Origin: Verrucomicrobiaceae bacterium
GTDB lineage: Bacteria; Verrucomicrobiota; Verrucomicrobiia; Verrucomicrobiales; Verrucomicrobiaceae
Assembly: GCA_024232965.1 (NCBI GenBank)
Contig: JACKQF010000002.1
Coordinates: 620,001 to 684,000 of the forward strand
Length of the DNA stretch: 64,000 nt
Direction of reading: 5' to 3'
Part shown: positions 54,001 through 63,200 of the stretch, piece by piece
Position numbering within the stretch: position 1 is the first letter of the stretch
Layout: every line of letters begins with the position of its first letter
Notes under the pieces: generated by a model
The model's database searches: none
Told to the model about the DNA's origin: nothing
Seen by the model: the letters and a program-made list of their open reading frames with translations, nothing else
Position numbers and translations under genes: made by a program

Positions 54001-55284
54001 CCCCTGATACATTTCCCACAAGAGGAGATCGGATCGGTCGGTTACGAGTGCGCCTACGGTTCCACATTTCTGCCCATGCGATGGATTCATGTAGTCCCCG
54101 AAGATGCGGTTAATCTTCTCCAAATCGGATGTGTTGTGGCAGACCCAGAACACTTTGAATTCAGAATCCAGATCCAGCACATACTTGATCATTTGGACGC
54201 AACGAGCATCGCTGGCCGAATAGCCGACTACCAGCAAATTACTGGGGCGAAAGTCCAGAGGTTGTCGCTTGTGAGGGGCCTTGGGACCTCTCAGGTATTT
54301 GAAGAAGCGCTTTTTGTCTGACTCGCTTGGCGGGTGGTTGATGGAAGAATCGGCACGGGTTTCCAGGATGTCGCCGTGCAACTTTACCAGGCAGTCTTGG
54401 GATCTTACGGTTTCAAAGGCAGGAAGCCCTCCCCTGATGCTAACAGCCAAAGTGTGCAGAGGCTCACCCTGAGCCCGATAGCTTTGTTCGATCAGCGTGT
54501 CGAAATTGGTGGTCAGAATCACATGAGTTCGCAAGGCACGTGAAAGCCGCGAAATCATGTTGTGAATCAGATTGGGGCGCTTGCCCCGCGTGATGTGCGC
54601 GTTGAAACTGTCGATCACGGCAGGATCCATCTCATCGAGAAAGACTCGACCATCCTCACTAATCTCTGCACACGCGAGAAACTCGAGTGTCAGGGTCCAA
54701 TGTGCCAGAGCACGAAGCGCCCGGTCTTTGACGTAACGAGTCGAGGTTTGGGACGCGTTGGGGTCGCATGGGAAATTGGATACCTCCAGGTGTCGTCTGG
54801 AGGTATCGAGATCATTCTCCGTTTCCCAGATGTGTGAACTTCGGAGAATTTCAGGAACCAAGGGCCTCTGAAAGTGCAAATCTCGACTCGGCCAGTGGTC
54901 AGCTCCGTAGCTCGTGCTCGAACCTTTGGCCTGTGCTTGGACGCTGGTTACCTGCGGTCGCCCCGACGATTTGTCGATCCTCACCTCACAGCGGTAGAAG
55001 CCGCAGATCTCCTGATACGCCTTCTCGAAATAATCGTACATCTGTTCCAGGTCTTTGCCGTCTGGCGGCGGCGGCCAGCCCCGCTTGCGCACGCTCCAGT
55101 GCTGACCTTTTTGGTCTGCCAAGACAAGATAGACGCAGTAGGCCAGATAGTCCGAGAACTGCTGACTCATGATGATGCCAGACTGTGCCGAGATCCCGCT
55201 TCCGACAAATGGCGTGAAGCCTTTGCCTGCAGCGAGTTCCTTCTTGATCGCACTGATGAATTCGGTGGTGTTTTTATAGACCAT
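51007..55284 (-). CDS. SIR2-STAND-like defence protein
   Basis: The 1425-residue protein opens with a SIR2-like NADase domain: FTPFVGSGISAQSG (residues 24-37), TTNFDTLIEQSYR (about 258), LVKLHGDI and LLVVGYSASDARCVQ. A P-loop-like region, VICVNAASGTGQPMTHLFFE near residue 480, lacks the Lys of a true Walker A. The remaining ~900 residues are helical and may be a sensing tail with repeat-like helices (VKVAKAVARIDDAWKAI). The order resembles SIR2-STAND (Avs5-type) proteins that deplete NAD on infection. Base composition looks lower in GC than its neighbours. It starts 52 bp after the RecD-like gene. NAD hydrolysis is inferred from motifs. Confidence 0.78.
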   Translation of the reverse strand: MVYKNTTEFISAIKKELAAGKGFTPFVGSGISAQSGIIMSQQFSDYLAYCVYLVLADQKGQHWSVRKRGWPPPPDGKDLEQMYDYFEKAYQEICGFYRCEVRIDKSSGRPQVTSVQAQAKGSSTSYGADHWPSRDLHFQRPLVPEILRSSHIWETENDLDTSRRHLEVSNFPCDPNASQTSTRYVKDRALRALAHWTLTLEFLACAEISEDGRVFLDEMDPAVIDSFNAHITRGKRPNLIHNMISRLSRALRTHVILTTNFDTLIEQSYRAQGEPLHTLAVSIRGGLPAFETVRSQDCLVKLHGDILETRADSSINHPPSESDKKRFFKYLRGPKAPHKRQPLDFRPSNLLVVGYSASDARCVQMIKYVLDLDSEFKVFWVCHNTSDLEKINRIFGDYMNPSHGQKCGTVGALVTDRSDLLLWEMYQGINLSLPGGGYSIQFSHHVPPERPLDADQGQTSMLFDKIKEQMKTKVICVNAASGTGQPMTHLFFEFRRQRYQTMWIELEDYSDPTDLFFNILSIISIRMGYFQLEWINFLPPKVREMKMVDAAKAMTSRLRLLVEKFRITPTEWALFLYGRNCPGGCAGWKQEDHYWGQENYARMESLMVLLKEVGFNVIYMPYSLDRNDRNENKANHIEQVAQRVAKNTAFVPSNENSGQSEGQNRNPVRVPLETVHEIETNDNFYLFKDIQPVRPRNAFEDTINRAVSEFVNLAAEEHSVKYVTRMLWLYGLTLFRQSRHPAAMISEAVFPCPYKFNLVHRDNDEERQKWVFDGDPEANAVPEKMGWFPWLANAGLFLRKPGGYAWKYRDSRLGLQYIMEHVGPFELKRDGENDPTPLKVNSLKSLRSRIHYWIGDWYLRAFLATGHYIPVIEGIYHSASAMERAGSYEPMRPVAKEIDDTGLKLHRARLFWSALCQLRRLLRVGAKSLRFWCPGVDLEKAILPKWGDLASWGDSICKQNKTGKALNKRIRLGLDVLKLDMMHLVKSVQAEGLAHGDQFAPLVVMTDKLGERTSKPNQSRFSRLPSIGHFTEQLGQPVWTKPCGKLLSQYGFGNKWTDAKLGAVIEGGGLVELLRDSKRDWLTKWAEEVASEGDLVRLVWVLTELMYRIVRRAKMLHHSKRQIAKEAALKECWRSVCVLGYNSLQLCRNLSPDIHTVECDQRVRILTLYGLALGYLERPYESNRRFNEAHALVVSGLGITEGKELARIHLRRAEMLLWQGRLMISDKKTKTPLLMQTTAEVKVAKAVARIDDAWKAIERGEISLAGVNHSSFWWYRMFVLKLGCYAALADLRKVCEVDPALKSIDLRACLPFRRRQHFPTLLVDLLRDAWIIGTGDPFRQLRALDYTLKAAELENAGEVFGRNSPINLANKGNSATELENEIRSLLSLNGTAVTPKEIDDGGDLLKEFWWSVRKKVLPLSNQKKC

Positions 55285-55336
55285 AGAGTTGTCGGATGGA
55301 TGGTTGTTATTTCGCGGACTGGGCCATTTGGTAGAT

Positions 55337-58300
55337 TCAGAGCAGCTTCTCGATCAGCTCACCGATGGCTTTGGAGGAGATGCCGCCGACTGAGTCGTCA
55401 TGGGTAATGATGAGGGTTCCTTTCTTGCCGCCGCCTTCTTCAATGCCGTGTTCGCGATAGAGGGCCTTTTTCTCTTCCCAGCGCTTTGCATAGTCGGCAT
55501 TGAACAGCATGCCGCAGTGCTCCCAGAAATAGGTGATGCCGGCATCATCGTCGTCGAAAGTGAAGTCCGGGATGCGGACATCTTCCCCGAGCTGCAGTTT
55601 CTCTTCGTAGCGGTAATTGATGCGCCGGCGGTGGAGGTGATCGGCGATGATGACTTCGGACTTGGAGCGCACCAACTCACCCCGTTCGGTTTGGTGGATG
55701 AGGTTGGCATCCAGGTAGGATTTCTCGAAGAGCTTGGGATGAGGAGGGCGGAAAAGATTGGTCAAACGAGTCTTCGTTTCCGAAAAGCGATCGCTCGCCA
55801 GACTGACCAGATCCATCGCAGGGCCCTCGCAAAGAATCACCACCTTGTCCCGCTGGCGGGTCAGGGCGGTGTAGAGCATCTCCCGGCTGAGCATTCGGCG
55901 GTTTTTGGGAAGAATGAGGAAGACGATGCCGAACTCGCTGCCTTGAGCGCGGTGGACAGTGAGAGCGTAGGCTAGCTCCAAGTCTGTCGAGCCGTCCTCA
56001 CTGAATTCTCCGGGCTTGTAGGTAAAGTTGAAACCCGGCTGGGTGGAGAACTCCACATGGACCTCGTTGGTGGAGCCCCATTTGGTGACCACCATGCCGA
56101 TCTCCCCGTTGGCGAGTGAGCGTCTGGCGCCGGGGGACCACGACCAGCGGCCATGATTGCGGTTATTGATGACCTTGTCGCCATAGACGATCTGCTCGGC
56201 GCCCAGCGGCTTGCAGATTTTGCCCCATTTTTTGCGGGCCAACTCCAGGGTGCCTTTGCGCCATTCGTTGTGCAGGTTGCGGTTTAGCTCGCTCACCCCC
56301 CAGGGGTGCTGGCGCACCGGAGTGAGGATCTGCCATGCCTCCGCTTTGCGGCCTGCCTGACCTGCGTTGAAGTAGGTGTAGCCATTGTTAAGGGTGGCTC
56401 CAAGGAGTTGGTCGAATCGCTCTTGGGTTAGCTCCCCATTCATGCCCAGTTCCTGGTGCAAAGCCGCCGCCAGTTGGTCGTGCAATTCCTGGGGGCTGTT
56501 CCATTCGCGAATTTCCAGGTGCTTACTTTGGCGGCGGCCGTTCAGGAGGCCTAGCACGTCATCCTCGCCCGGGGCCAGTTCCGCTCCTGTGAACCAACCC
56601 GCCAGACGGACATCGTCCCGCCCGCCAGCTACCTCGGACTGACGCATAGAGACCGTCAGCTCGGTGTAGCCGGTCTCGGCGTGTAGTCTGGGAAAGGGAG
56701 ACTCAAAGTTCTCCGGCTCCAGATAGCGCACAATATCGACGAAAGGCTTGCCTGCTCCGATGGGTGGCAGTTGGCGGTGGTCGCCCACCAAAATCAGCCG
56801 CTTCACTCCAGCCAGGGCCTCGAAGGTCGCGGCCAGCATTTCCTCGGTCATCATTGAGCACTCGTCGATGATCACCGTCTCGGCCTCTTTGTCACCGGGC
56901 TCACCGGTGAGAAGGTAGCGTTGGGCCGCCCCATCGAAGCGGTTCGTCCGGTTCAGGAATTGGGCGATCGTTTTGGCGGGGAAGCGTTTGTCCCCCACCT
57001 TCTCTTCCATGCGCACCCGGGCCTTGCCGGTAGGGGCCAGCAGCAGCACCCCGCCGGCCGCGATGTCTTCCTGCCGGACGAGCGCGGATAGCAGTGTGGT
57101 TTTGCCCGTGCCAGCGGGACCGATGAGGACGGAGAACCTTCGGGTGGCCAGGATTTCCAGTGCCGCGACTTTCTCCTGCCTTGCCAGCTTGTCGCGTTCT
57201 GCCAGTTCATCTGAAGTGGCCCCCCCTTCGCGAAGGGTGTCATCCAGCAACCGGGCCCAATCCGCTTCGAGATCGTGGGGCGCGGCCTTGATCCTCTTCT
57301 GCACCAGATCGCGCACCAGACGACCACAATCCGCGAGACGGCAGAGCTGATAGCCATCCGTTTTGTCCGCCAGCTTGATGCGATTGATCTCGCCGCCGAA
57401 AAGCTCGTCCTCGGCCACCTCCATCGTGTCGGAGGTCACCTCGCAGCGGGGGTCGAGCGGCAGTTCCCGGATTTCCGCGATGAGGGTCTTGCAGGGCTGG
57501 AGTGTGTGCCCTTGGCTGGCGTGAAACTCCAAGCGCTCAATGGTCAGCGCTCGCAGCCGGCGAATGTCGATGCCGGACTTCAGGGCGCTCGGCACGGGTA
57601 GCGGCACCTGGGTGCGGATTGAATCTTCCGGGAAGACCCCGCGATCAATCACCGAAACGGCGATGGCCAGGCCCTTGGGCAGCAGGCGCGTGGACTCATA
57701 AATGAGGTAGGGATTGTCCACCAGATCGCCGTCGCTGATGTCGATGCCCTCTGCTTCCCGGTTTTCGGAGCTATAGAGCATGCGCGCTTGATCCAGAGTG
57801 AGGTCAAATCGGCTGAGCAGTTGGATGAAAGCCTTGCGGGTGTCGCTGCGGCGTTTCCAACCCTTGCCCACCACCGGGTCCACACGGGAGGCCAGTTCTG
57901 GAGACAGATGTGCCTCCGGATCTTCAAACATTTCCTCGACCAAGGGCCAGGGATCCACTTCCGGACCTGCCTGTTCCACGATCTCATTAGCCACAAAGCT
58001 CCCCAGTGGGATGCCCATGGCTCCAAGCACTGCCCCCAGCCCGGGACAGGGACCACGCTGTTTCCACAGCCGCGTGATCTGTTCATCGATCCAGGCGATC
58101 TGTTTGCTGAAGTCCCCCTCCAGACAGGTCTGGGCATGGCGAAGCGCATCCGCCACTACCAGCAGCGAGGATAGTGCGCCATCTGGTGTCACATGCTCGG
58201 TGGCAAAAGAGAATTCAGCGGTTCGATCAGCTGGAGCAAAGGCGATGAGAGGAGTCGGATCAAAATCGGGGTTCGCCTCCATCTTGGCCAGAGCCTGATG

Positions 58301-59062
58301 GTAGGGCATGAGGAAGCCGTCTTTGAATCCCGGGCGAATGGTGTGGGTAACCATGCGTTCCCACAGCAGGCTGCGGCAGGAGTCCGGTTGGCGCTGGTCA
58401 TTGTAGGCGTATTCAGTCAGCGGCCCGATCTTTTGGACGCGGCCGACGCCGACGATGACCCGCCGCGCCGGTTCCTCGGTGAGCGGGATTTGCTTGGCGT
58501 AAAAGAACACCAGGGACTCCTCCTCACGAATGTGATTCCAAAAGCAGTTCAGCAGCTCCGTGTGGTTTTGGGCATCCTGCATCCACGCCGTCTTGAAGCC
58601 CAAGTCCGGTTCGCGGGATTCGGTGACGCCCTCCAGCGGAAAATCCTCCTTCAGACCTCGGATCGGCCACTTCTCATCCTTCTTTCCCCAGACCATCTCC
58701 CGCTGCATCCAGCGGAAGGGCACGCCTGGCGCGGAATATGCGGGAAACCGCAATGGCGTGGGCACGAAGTGGGAGTGAGTTTTGGGCGAGGACTGAGTGT
58801 AAGGATGGGAGTGATGCTTGGTGAAGGCAAAGGGCGCCATGAAGGTAGCGCGCTCCATCACGCACGGTGGATACTGCGCTTCGTCCAAAGACTCGACGGA
58901 TTGGCCTCGGACGGTTTCTTCGTCGGCCTCTCGCTTCTTTTCGCCAATATTCTTCAGGCAGAGACAGGCAGAGTTGAGGGTGGGCTTGTTGCAGACGGTG
59001 CCGATCCAGGCATGGTCATGCCAGGGAACGCGGATGGAGAGGTGTCGGTGGGGAAAATTCAT
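55337..59062 (-). CDS. RecD-like SF1 helicase with C-terminal nuclease-like domain
   Basis: The 1241-residue protein starts at ATG 59062 (MNFPHRHLSIRVPWHDHAW). Its N-terminal half is unique and shows an RVPWHDxxWxGTVC motif plus ALxACLCLKNI. The helicase core has Walker A LIGPAGTGKTTLL near residue 645, VIIDECSMM (about 735), GDHRQLPPIG, TPVRQHPWGV, YALTVHRAQGSEF and LYTALTRQRDKVVILC, all RecD2-type. From about 1130, VRSKSEVIIADHLHRRRINY, IPDFTFDDDD and ITYFWEHCGM form a compact PD-(D/E)XK-like or DUF-type nuclease motif. It follows the 396-residue gene by 15 bp. It may unwind and cut unmodified phage DNA. Confidence 0.8.
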   Translation of the reverse strand: MNFPHRHLSIRVPWHDHAWIGTVCNKPTLNSACLCLKNIGEKKREADEETVRGQSVESLDEAQYPPCVMERATFMAPFAFTKHHSHPYTQSSPKTHSHFVPTPLRFPAYSAPGVPFRWMQREMVWGKKDEKWPIRGLKEDFPLEGVTESREPDLGFKTAWMQDAQNHTELLNCFWNHIREEESLVFFYAKQIPLTEEPARRVIVGVGRVQKIGPLTEYAYNDQRQPDSCRSLLWERMVTHTIRPGFKDGFLMPYHQALAKMEANPDFDPTPLIAFAPADRTAEFSFATEHVTPDGALSSLLVVADALRHAQTCLEGDFSKQIAWIDEQITRLWKQRGPCPGLGAVLGAMGIPLGSFVANEIVEQAGPEVDPWPLVEEMFEDPEAHLSPELASRVDPVVGKGWKRRSDTRKAFIQLLSRFDLTLDQARMLYSSENREAEGIDISDGDLVDNPYLIYESTRLLPKGLAIAVSVIDRGVFPEDSIRTQVPLPVPSALKSGIDIRRLRALTIERLEFHASQGHTLQPCKTLIAEIRELPLDPRCEVTSDTMEVAEDELFGGEINRIKLADKTDGYQLCRLADCGRLVRDLVQKRIKAAPHDLEADWARLLDDTLREGGATSDELAERDKLARQEKVAALEILATRRFSVLIGPAGTGKTTLLSALVRQEDIAAGGVLLLAPTGKARVRMEEKVGDKRFPAKTIAQFLNRTNRFDGAAQRYLLTGEPGDKEAETVIIDECSMMTEEMLAATFEALAGVKRLILVGDHRQLPPIGAGKPFVDIVRYLEPENFESPFPRLHAETGYTELTVSMRQSEVAGGRDDVRLAGWFTGAELAPGEDDVLGLLNGRRQSKHLEIREWNSPQELHDQLAAALHQELGMNGELTQERFDQLLGATLNNGYTYFNAGQAGRKAEAWQILTPVRQHPWGVSELNRNLHNEWRKGTLELARKKWGKICKPLGAEQIVYGDKVINNRNHGRWSWSPGARRSLANGEIGMVVTKWGSTNEVHVEFSTQPGFNFTYKPGEFSEDGSTDLELAYALTVHRAQGSEFGIVFLILPKNRRMLSREMLYTALTRQRDKVVILCEGPAMDLVSLASDRFSETKTRLTNLFRPPHPKLFEKSYLDANLIHQTERGELVRSKSEVIIADHLHRRRINYRYEEKLQLGEDVRIPDFTFDDDDAGITYFWEHCGMLFNADYAKRWEEKKALYREHGIEEGGGKKGTLIITHDDSVGGISSKAIGELIEKLL

Positions 59063-59077
59063 CTCGGGATTCAATAT

Positions 59078-60268
59078 CTATTGCTGGGTGGCCTCAGGTT
59101 CTGGATGATCTACATACTGCTGCACCGAGTTCGCCCAGCGGCTGAAAAGGGCCACATAGGGCTGCTCACTCAGCACCAAGTCAGGAACGGATATTTCCCC
59201 TTTTCCGATGAGTCTCAGCACCCAGCCGATGGTCGGCAATACGGCGAGGTTGACCGTTCGCCGGGATATTCTCGTGTCTGCTGACTGCCTGGACTCAATG
59301 GCTGATGCAATGGAGGCAGCCTCCTTGTTCAACATCCGCCGAGATTCGACATTCCGGTGGCGCGTCGAGAGTGTGCCGACCTCTTGAGTCAGCCTTCTCA
59401 GCGCGATCATCTCTTTCGACTGATGAAGAAACTTGGCCGCCTCAACCAAGCTGCAGCGCTCACCTTTGGCGAGTCGCAGGATCTCGTCTGCGAGAGGCGG
59501 TATGGGGAGTTCCGTCTCCTCAAACTTCAACTCTGATTTGATGGCTTTGGTCATGGCCAGGTAAGTCCGGTGCCAACTGGTGTCCAGGGCCTGGCCAAGG
59601 AGCGTCAGGTATTCCGTTTTTCTGGGATGTAGAAGCAGGGGCACATCCAGGATGCGAGACAGCTCAAAGTAGAACAAGGCCCTGCCTGGCTTGTTCGTGC
59701 TCTGCCCGAGCAGGCCGTTAAAGCGGGCCATGTAATCGTCTTTCAGACACAGATCGTAATCCCAAATCGGGTGATGCACGGCGGGTTCAAAGACCTCCAG
59801 CCCCTCATCTGCCGCGTAATCCTGAAAGGCGATGACGTTGCCTGCTGCCTCCCGACACCTGCTGCTGTGAATATCCACAGGCTCAAACAACAGTTCGACC
59901 ACCTTTCGAATGTCTGGCACTTCCCCGAGGTTCTTGTGCTGGCAGATGGATTCCACGGCTGACCGATCCACCACCACCCGATCCGCCAGCACCCATTGCT
60001 CCAGGAAACTGAGACCTTGAGACAGGCAGAGCAGATCTAATTTGGCATCTGGATGGACGATGCCAGACGCAGCATGTTGCCGCAGCATCGCTTCCAAAAT
60101 GGGACCAATGGTCTCATGACTGAAGTAGCTGCCCGTCAGGCCGCTCAAAATGTCACGCCTTGCCAGATGCTCCACAGTGGAGGCGTCCAAGAGCAGCGTG
60201 CCGGGACTGTCTCGGAAGTCGTATATCTTCTTGGAGGGTTCGCCAAAGAGTTCACTGATCGTGCTCAT
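59078..60268 (-). CDS. Unrecognised 396-residue protein of the defence operon
   Basis: The ATG at 60268 overlaps the TGA of the methyltransferase gene (ATGA), showing coupling; the longer frame upstream is an Arg/Pro-rich shadow of that gene. The product is soluble and helical. Visible blocks: TLLLDASTVEHLARRDILSG, WVLADRVVVDRSAVESICQ, then FEPAVHHPIWDYDLCLKDDY and a helical end TVNLAVLPTIGWVLRLIG. The LLLDAST and VVVDRSA strands with Asp could be a metal-binding or PIN-like site, but no family can be named. Its position between the methyltransferase and RecD-like genes suggests a dedicated adaptor or specificity subunit. Confidence 0.8.
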   Translation of the reverse strand: MSTISELFGEPSKKIYDFRDSPGTLLLDASTVEHLARRDILSGLTGSYFSHETIGPILEAMLRQHAASGIVHPDAKLDLLCLSQGLSFLEQWVLADRVVVDRSAVESICQHKNLGEVPDIRKVVELLFEPVDIHSSRCREAAGNVIAFQDYAADEGLEVFEPAVHHPIWDYDLCLKDDYMARFNGLLGQSTNKPGRALFYFELSRILDVPLLLHPRKTEYLTLLGQALDTSWHRTYLAMTKAIKSELKFEETELPIPPLADEILRLAKGERCSLVEAAKFLHQSKEMIALRRLTQEVGTLSTRHRNVESRRMLNKEAASIASAIESRQSADTRISRRTVNLAVLPTIGWVLRLIGKGEISVPDLVLSEQPYVALFSRWANSVQQYVDHPEPEATQQ

Positions 60269-63200
60269 ATTTTTGCATCCAGTTTCCGCCAGACCATGGC
60301 GTAGTCGGTTTCGCGGTCGCTGCGGGTGAAGGGGGCTTGGTATTCGATTTGGCGTTCGACAGGGCCGGTGGGGAGGGTGGTGTCTTGTTTGGTTTGGGTG
60401 ACAGTGCCGGATTGGAGGTGTTTGACTTCGTTCCACTCGGCGCGGCTGAGGCCGACGCCGGGGAGGCCTTTGCTGTTGGTGAAGATGATGCGGCCGCGCT
60501 GGTCATACCAGGTGTCGGCTTCGTATTGGCGCATGACGGGGAACTGGATGCGGTAGATGGTCTGGAGTTCGGCCAGGGTGAGACCGAGTGCGCGGGCGGC
60601 GAGCACGTCCAGCTCCACCAAGGCCCAGCGTCGGGCGAAGTCGGTGCGCAGGGCGCAGTGGCGGGTCCACTCCGGCGTCAGGTTGCGCCAGAAGTCGGGG
60701 GCAAGCCGCGCGTCGTCCCCCAGCCACGTTTCCTCCCGATACGCTTCGTCCCAACTCTCCCGCCACAGCTCGGCGTAGTGCGTCGTCAGGCAGTTCAAAG
60801 AAAGAACTCTTGCTGATAGCATCTTGCCTTCAGCCATCTCGTACGGGAGTAAAGGCATTAGCAGCGCTGTGTCGGTCAAAAAGTGACTCTTTCCTGTCGT
60901 TTTGACGAAGAAGTCCAAAACGACGGAGCTAAAGCTCGCAGCGCACATCACCAGATCGCGAAGATTCCGGAACGTGATGCTATACCCGCCGTAAGTATGC
61001 GTTAAACTCGGAGGAAGAATAGCCGCTACTAGCGTCCGTTCCAGCTCGGGGCCGACGAACATTCGATGCACGAGCCTGAAAAAGTCGGTTACCGGCTGCT
61101 GAGACCAGGTGACGCGCTGGATTTTAGCGTTGAATGTCGACCTGTCGGCAGGTGGGGTGAATGTCGTCCGCGGCAAGTAATCGTCAGGGACGATCTGTAA
61201 GTCTACGGGCGAATAATCAGAATTGGTCCCTACGTGTTCGCGGGGGCACTTGTTGAGCAAGTTCGCGACATGGAAATGCGGTCCAACGAGAACTAAGTCA
61301 CATGCTTGCTCTGGAAACTTGATCTCCTTTCGCAGCAGACCTTCTTTTTGACTCTTCGTTTCGTCCCACATAGTCGTCGAAAACCAAGCTTCCCGGCACG
61401 TATGCAGGCGGTTTGGAAACTCACCAATTTTTCCGAGAACGACGAGTGGCTGTGTGCCATGAATGGCAGGCAATCGGGCTTCAATCGCTCGCGTCCCAGG
61501 TTCGTCATATAGTCGTGCGAAAAGGCCGAGTGTAGCCTCGTCAACGTGCAAGATGCGATCGCCGTGACCGGCGGTGTCCCACCTGCCATTATCGTCTTTG
61601 ATGCCGGGGATGGAGCCGCCTCCTAGGTGTTCATAGCACGCATCAATCGTAGCGACGGAGAACAAATTGGCGATATGCGCGAACTCGGGAGCTGATCGAT
61701 ACCCGTGATAGACGTTTACACTGTATTTCGTGTGATGATCAATTTCCGCGAAAAGCTGAAGTTCGTTCTGAAACTGAAAATGCGACCTTAGGCGTGGGTA
61801 GATTGCACGGCGGAGTGGCCCGCCATTCGGATCGTCATAGACGCCTTCGGGATGAAGAAACCCCGTCACACCAGTCGCACTGCCGAGTTCCCAAGCGCGG
61901 GTGATGAAGCATTTGTAGAGATTCGTCTTTTGTGCCTCAAGCAACGGATAATTTTGGAGCGCACCGAGGAAATTTTGTGTGCCCTCGAATTCCTCGTATT
62001 CGGCAAGGTAATCTGCGATCCGGCCTGGCGCGGCAAGCTGCTCGGCGCGGGCTTCGGCGATGTCCGACGCGGAGAGTTTGCGGATGGCAAAAGCCGGGTT
62101 GCGCTCGGAAAGCAGACCTCCTTCATTCCACTGGATCTTCACCCACGGCGGATTTCCGGCAATGAGATCAAAACCGCCGCGGCGGGCGAAAACGTCGGCG
62201 AACTCCAGCTCCCAGTGGAAGAAGCGGCGCTTCTTCGCCAACTCGGCAACGAGGGCGAGGCGGGGAAGCTTGGAGCAGAGGGTTTCGACATTTACGACAC
62301 CGGCAGGGTCATCGAGTTCGAGGGCGGGCTGCACCTGCACGGGCTCGCCGGCGATCTCGACATCCATGAAGCCCAATTCACCCTGCTGAAGCTGGGGCTC
62401 TGGTGCGGTGGGGGTGACGCCAAGGAGTATACTAAGCTCCATGAGCCATTCGTTTCGGTTGGGCAGCAGATGGGCTTTCTCGATAGGCCAGAACCAAAGG
62501 GCGCACCAGTAGTCCATAGCGAGCTTCAGGCGGCGGTACGGAGAGTAAGGGTGGAGGAGTTCCTTGGCGGCCTGCTGGTCCTTCCAGCGGGTGTCCGTCG
62601 GCGTCTTCTTCGTTGGAGGCTCAGGCCAGACGGGAAGCTCATCCGTGGTAATCGAGCGGATGCGAGCAAGGGCATCCAGATGACGCTGCCAAAGCCTGTC
62701 CGCAGCATCCGAGAGTTGAGTGAGGGTGGAAAGATCTGCCGCATCAAAGGCAACACAGAACTCCGCCTTCCAAGCCTTGATCGTGTTGAGGTTGTTGCGC
62801 TGCAGTTCCTTGATGACCTTGTCCGTGTATTCGGACATGTTTTTGTCCGGCACGAGCCAGTGGTAGATCGTTCCTTCGCTACGCTGCGGGAGACGGTTCT
62901 CTGTTCCCGGTTCTCGGTTCTCGGTTGGGGAGGGCCACTTGATGGGATCGGGGACGGCATCGGTCCAGCGTGCTTTGGTGCCGCTGCGACCGGGCTTTTC
63001 CTTCAGCAGGTCGGCGGGAAAGACCTGACGGCGTGCTCCGATGAGGCTGTTGCCGTTGTGAAGCTGGAGGCCGAACCAGGGGACGAAGGCTCCTTCGTGG
63101 ATGGTATTCAGCCAGAGGGAGATCTCCGCCAGCTCGACGGCGATGGGGTTGTAGTCCACGCCGAAGACGTTGTTGTCCGCGAGGCGCATCTTCACTTTTT

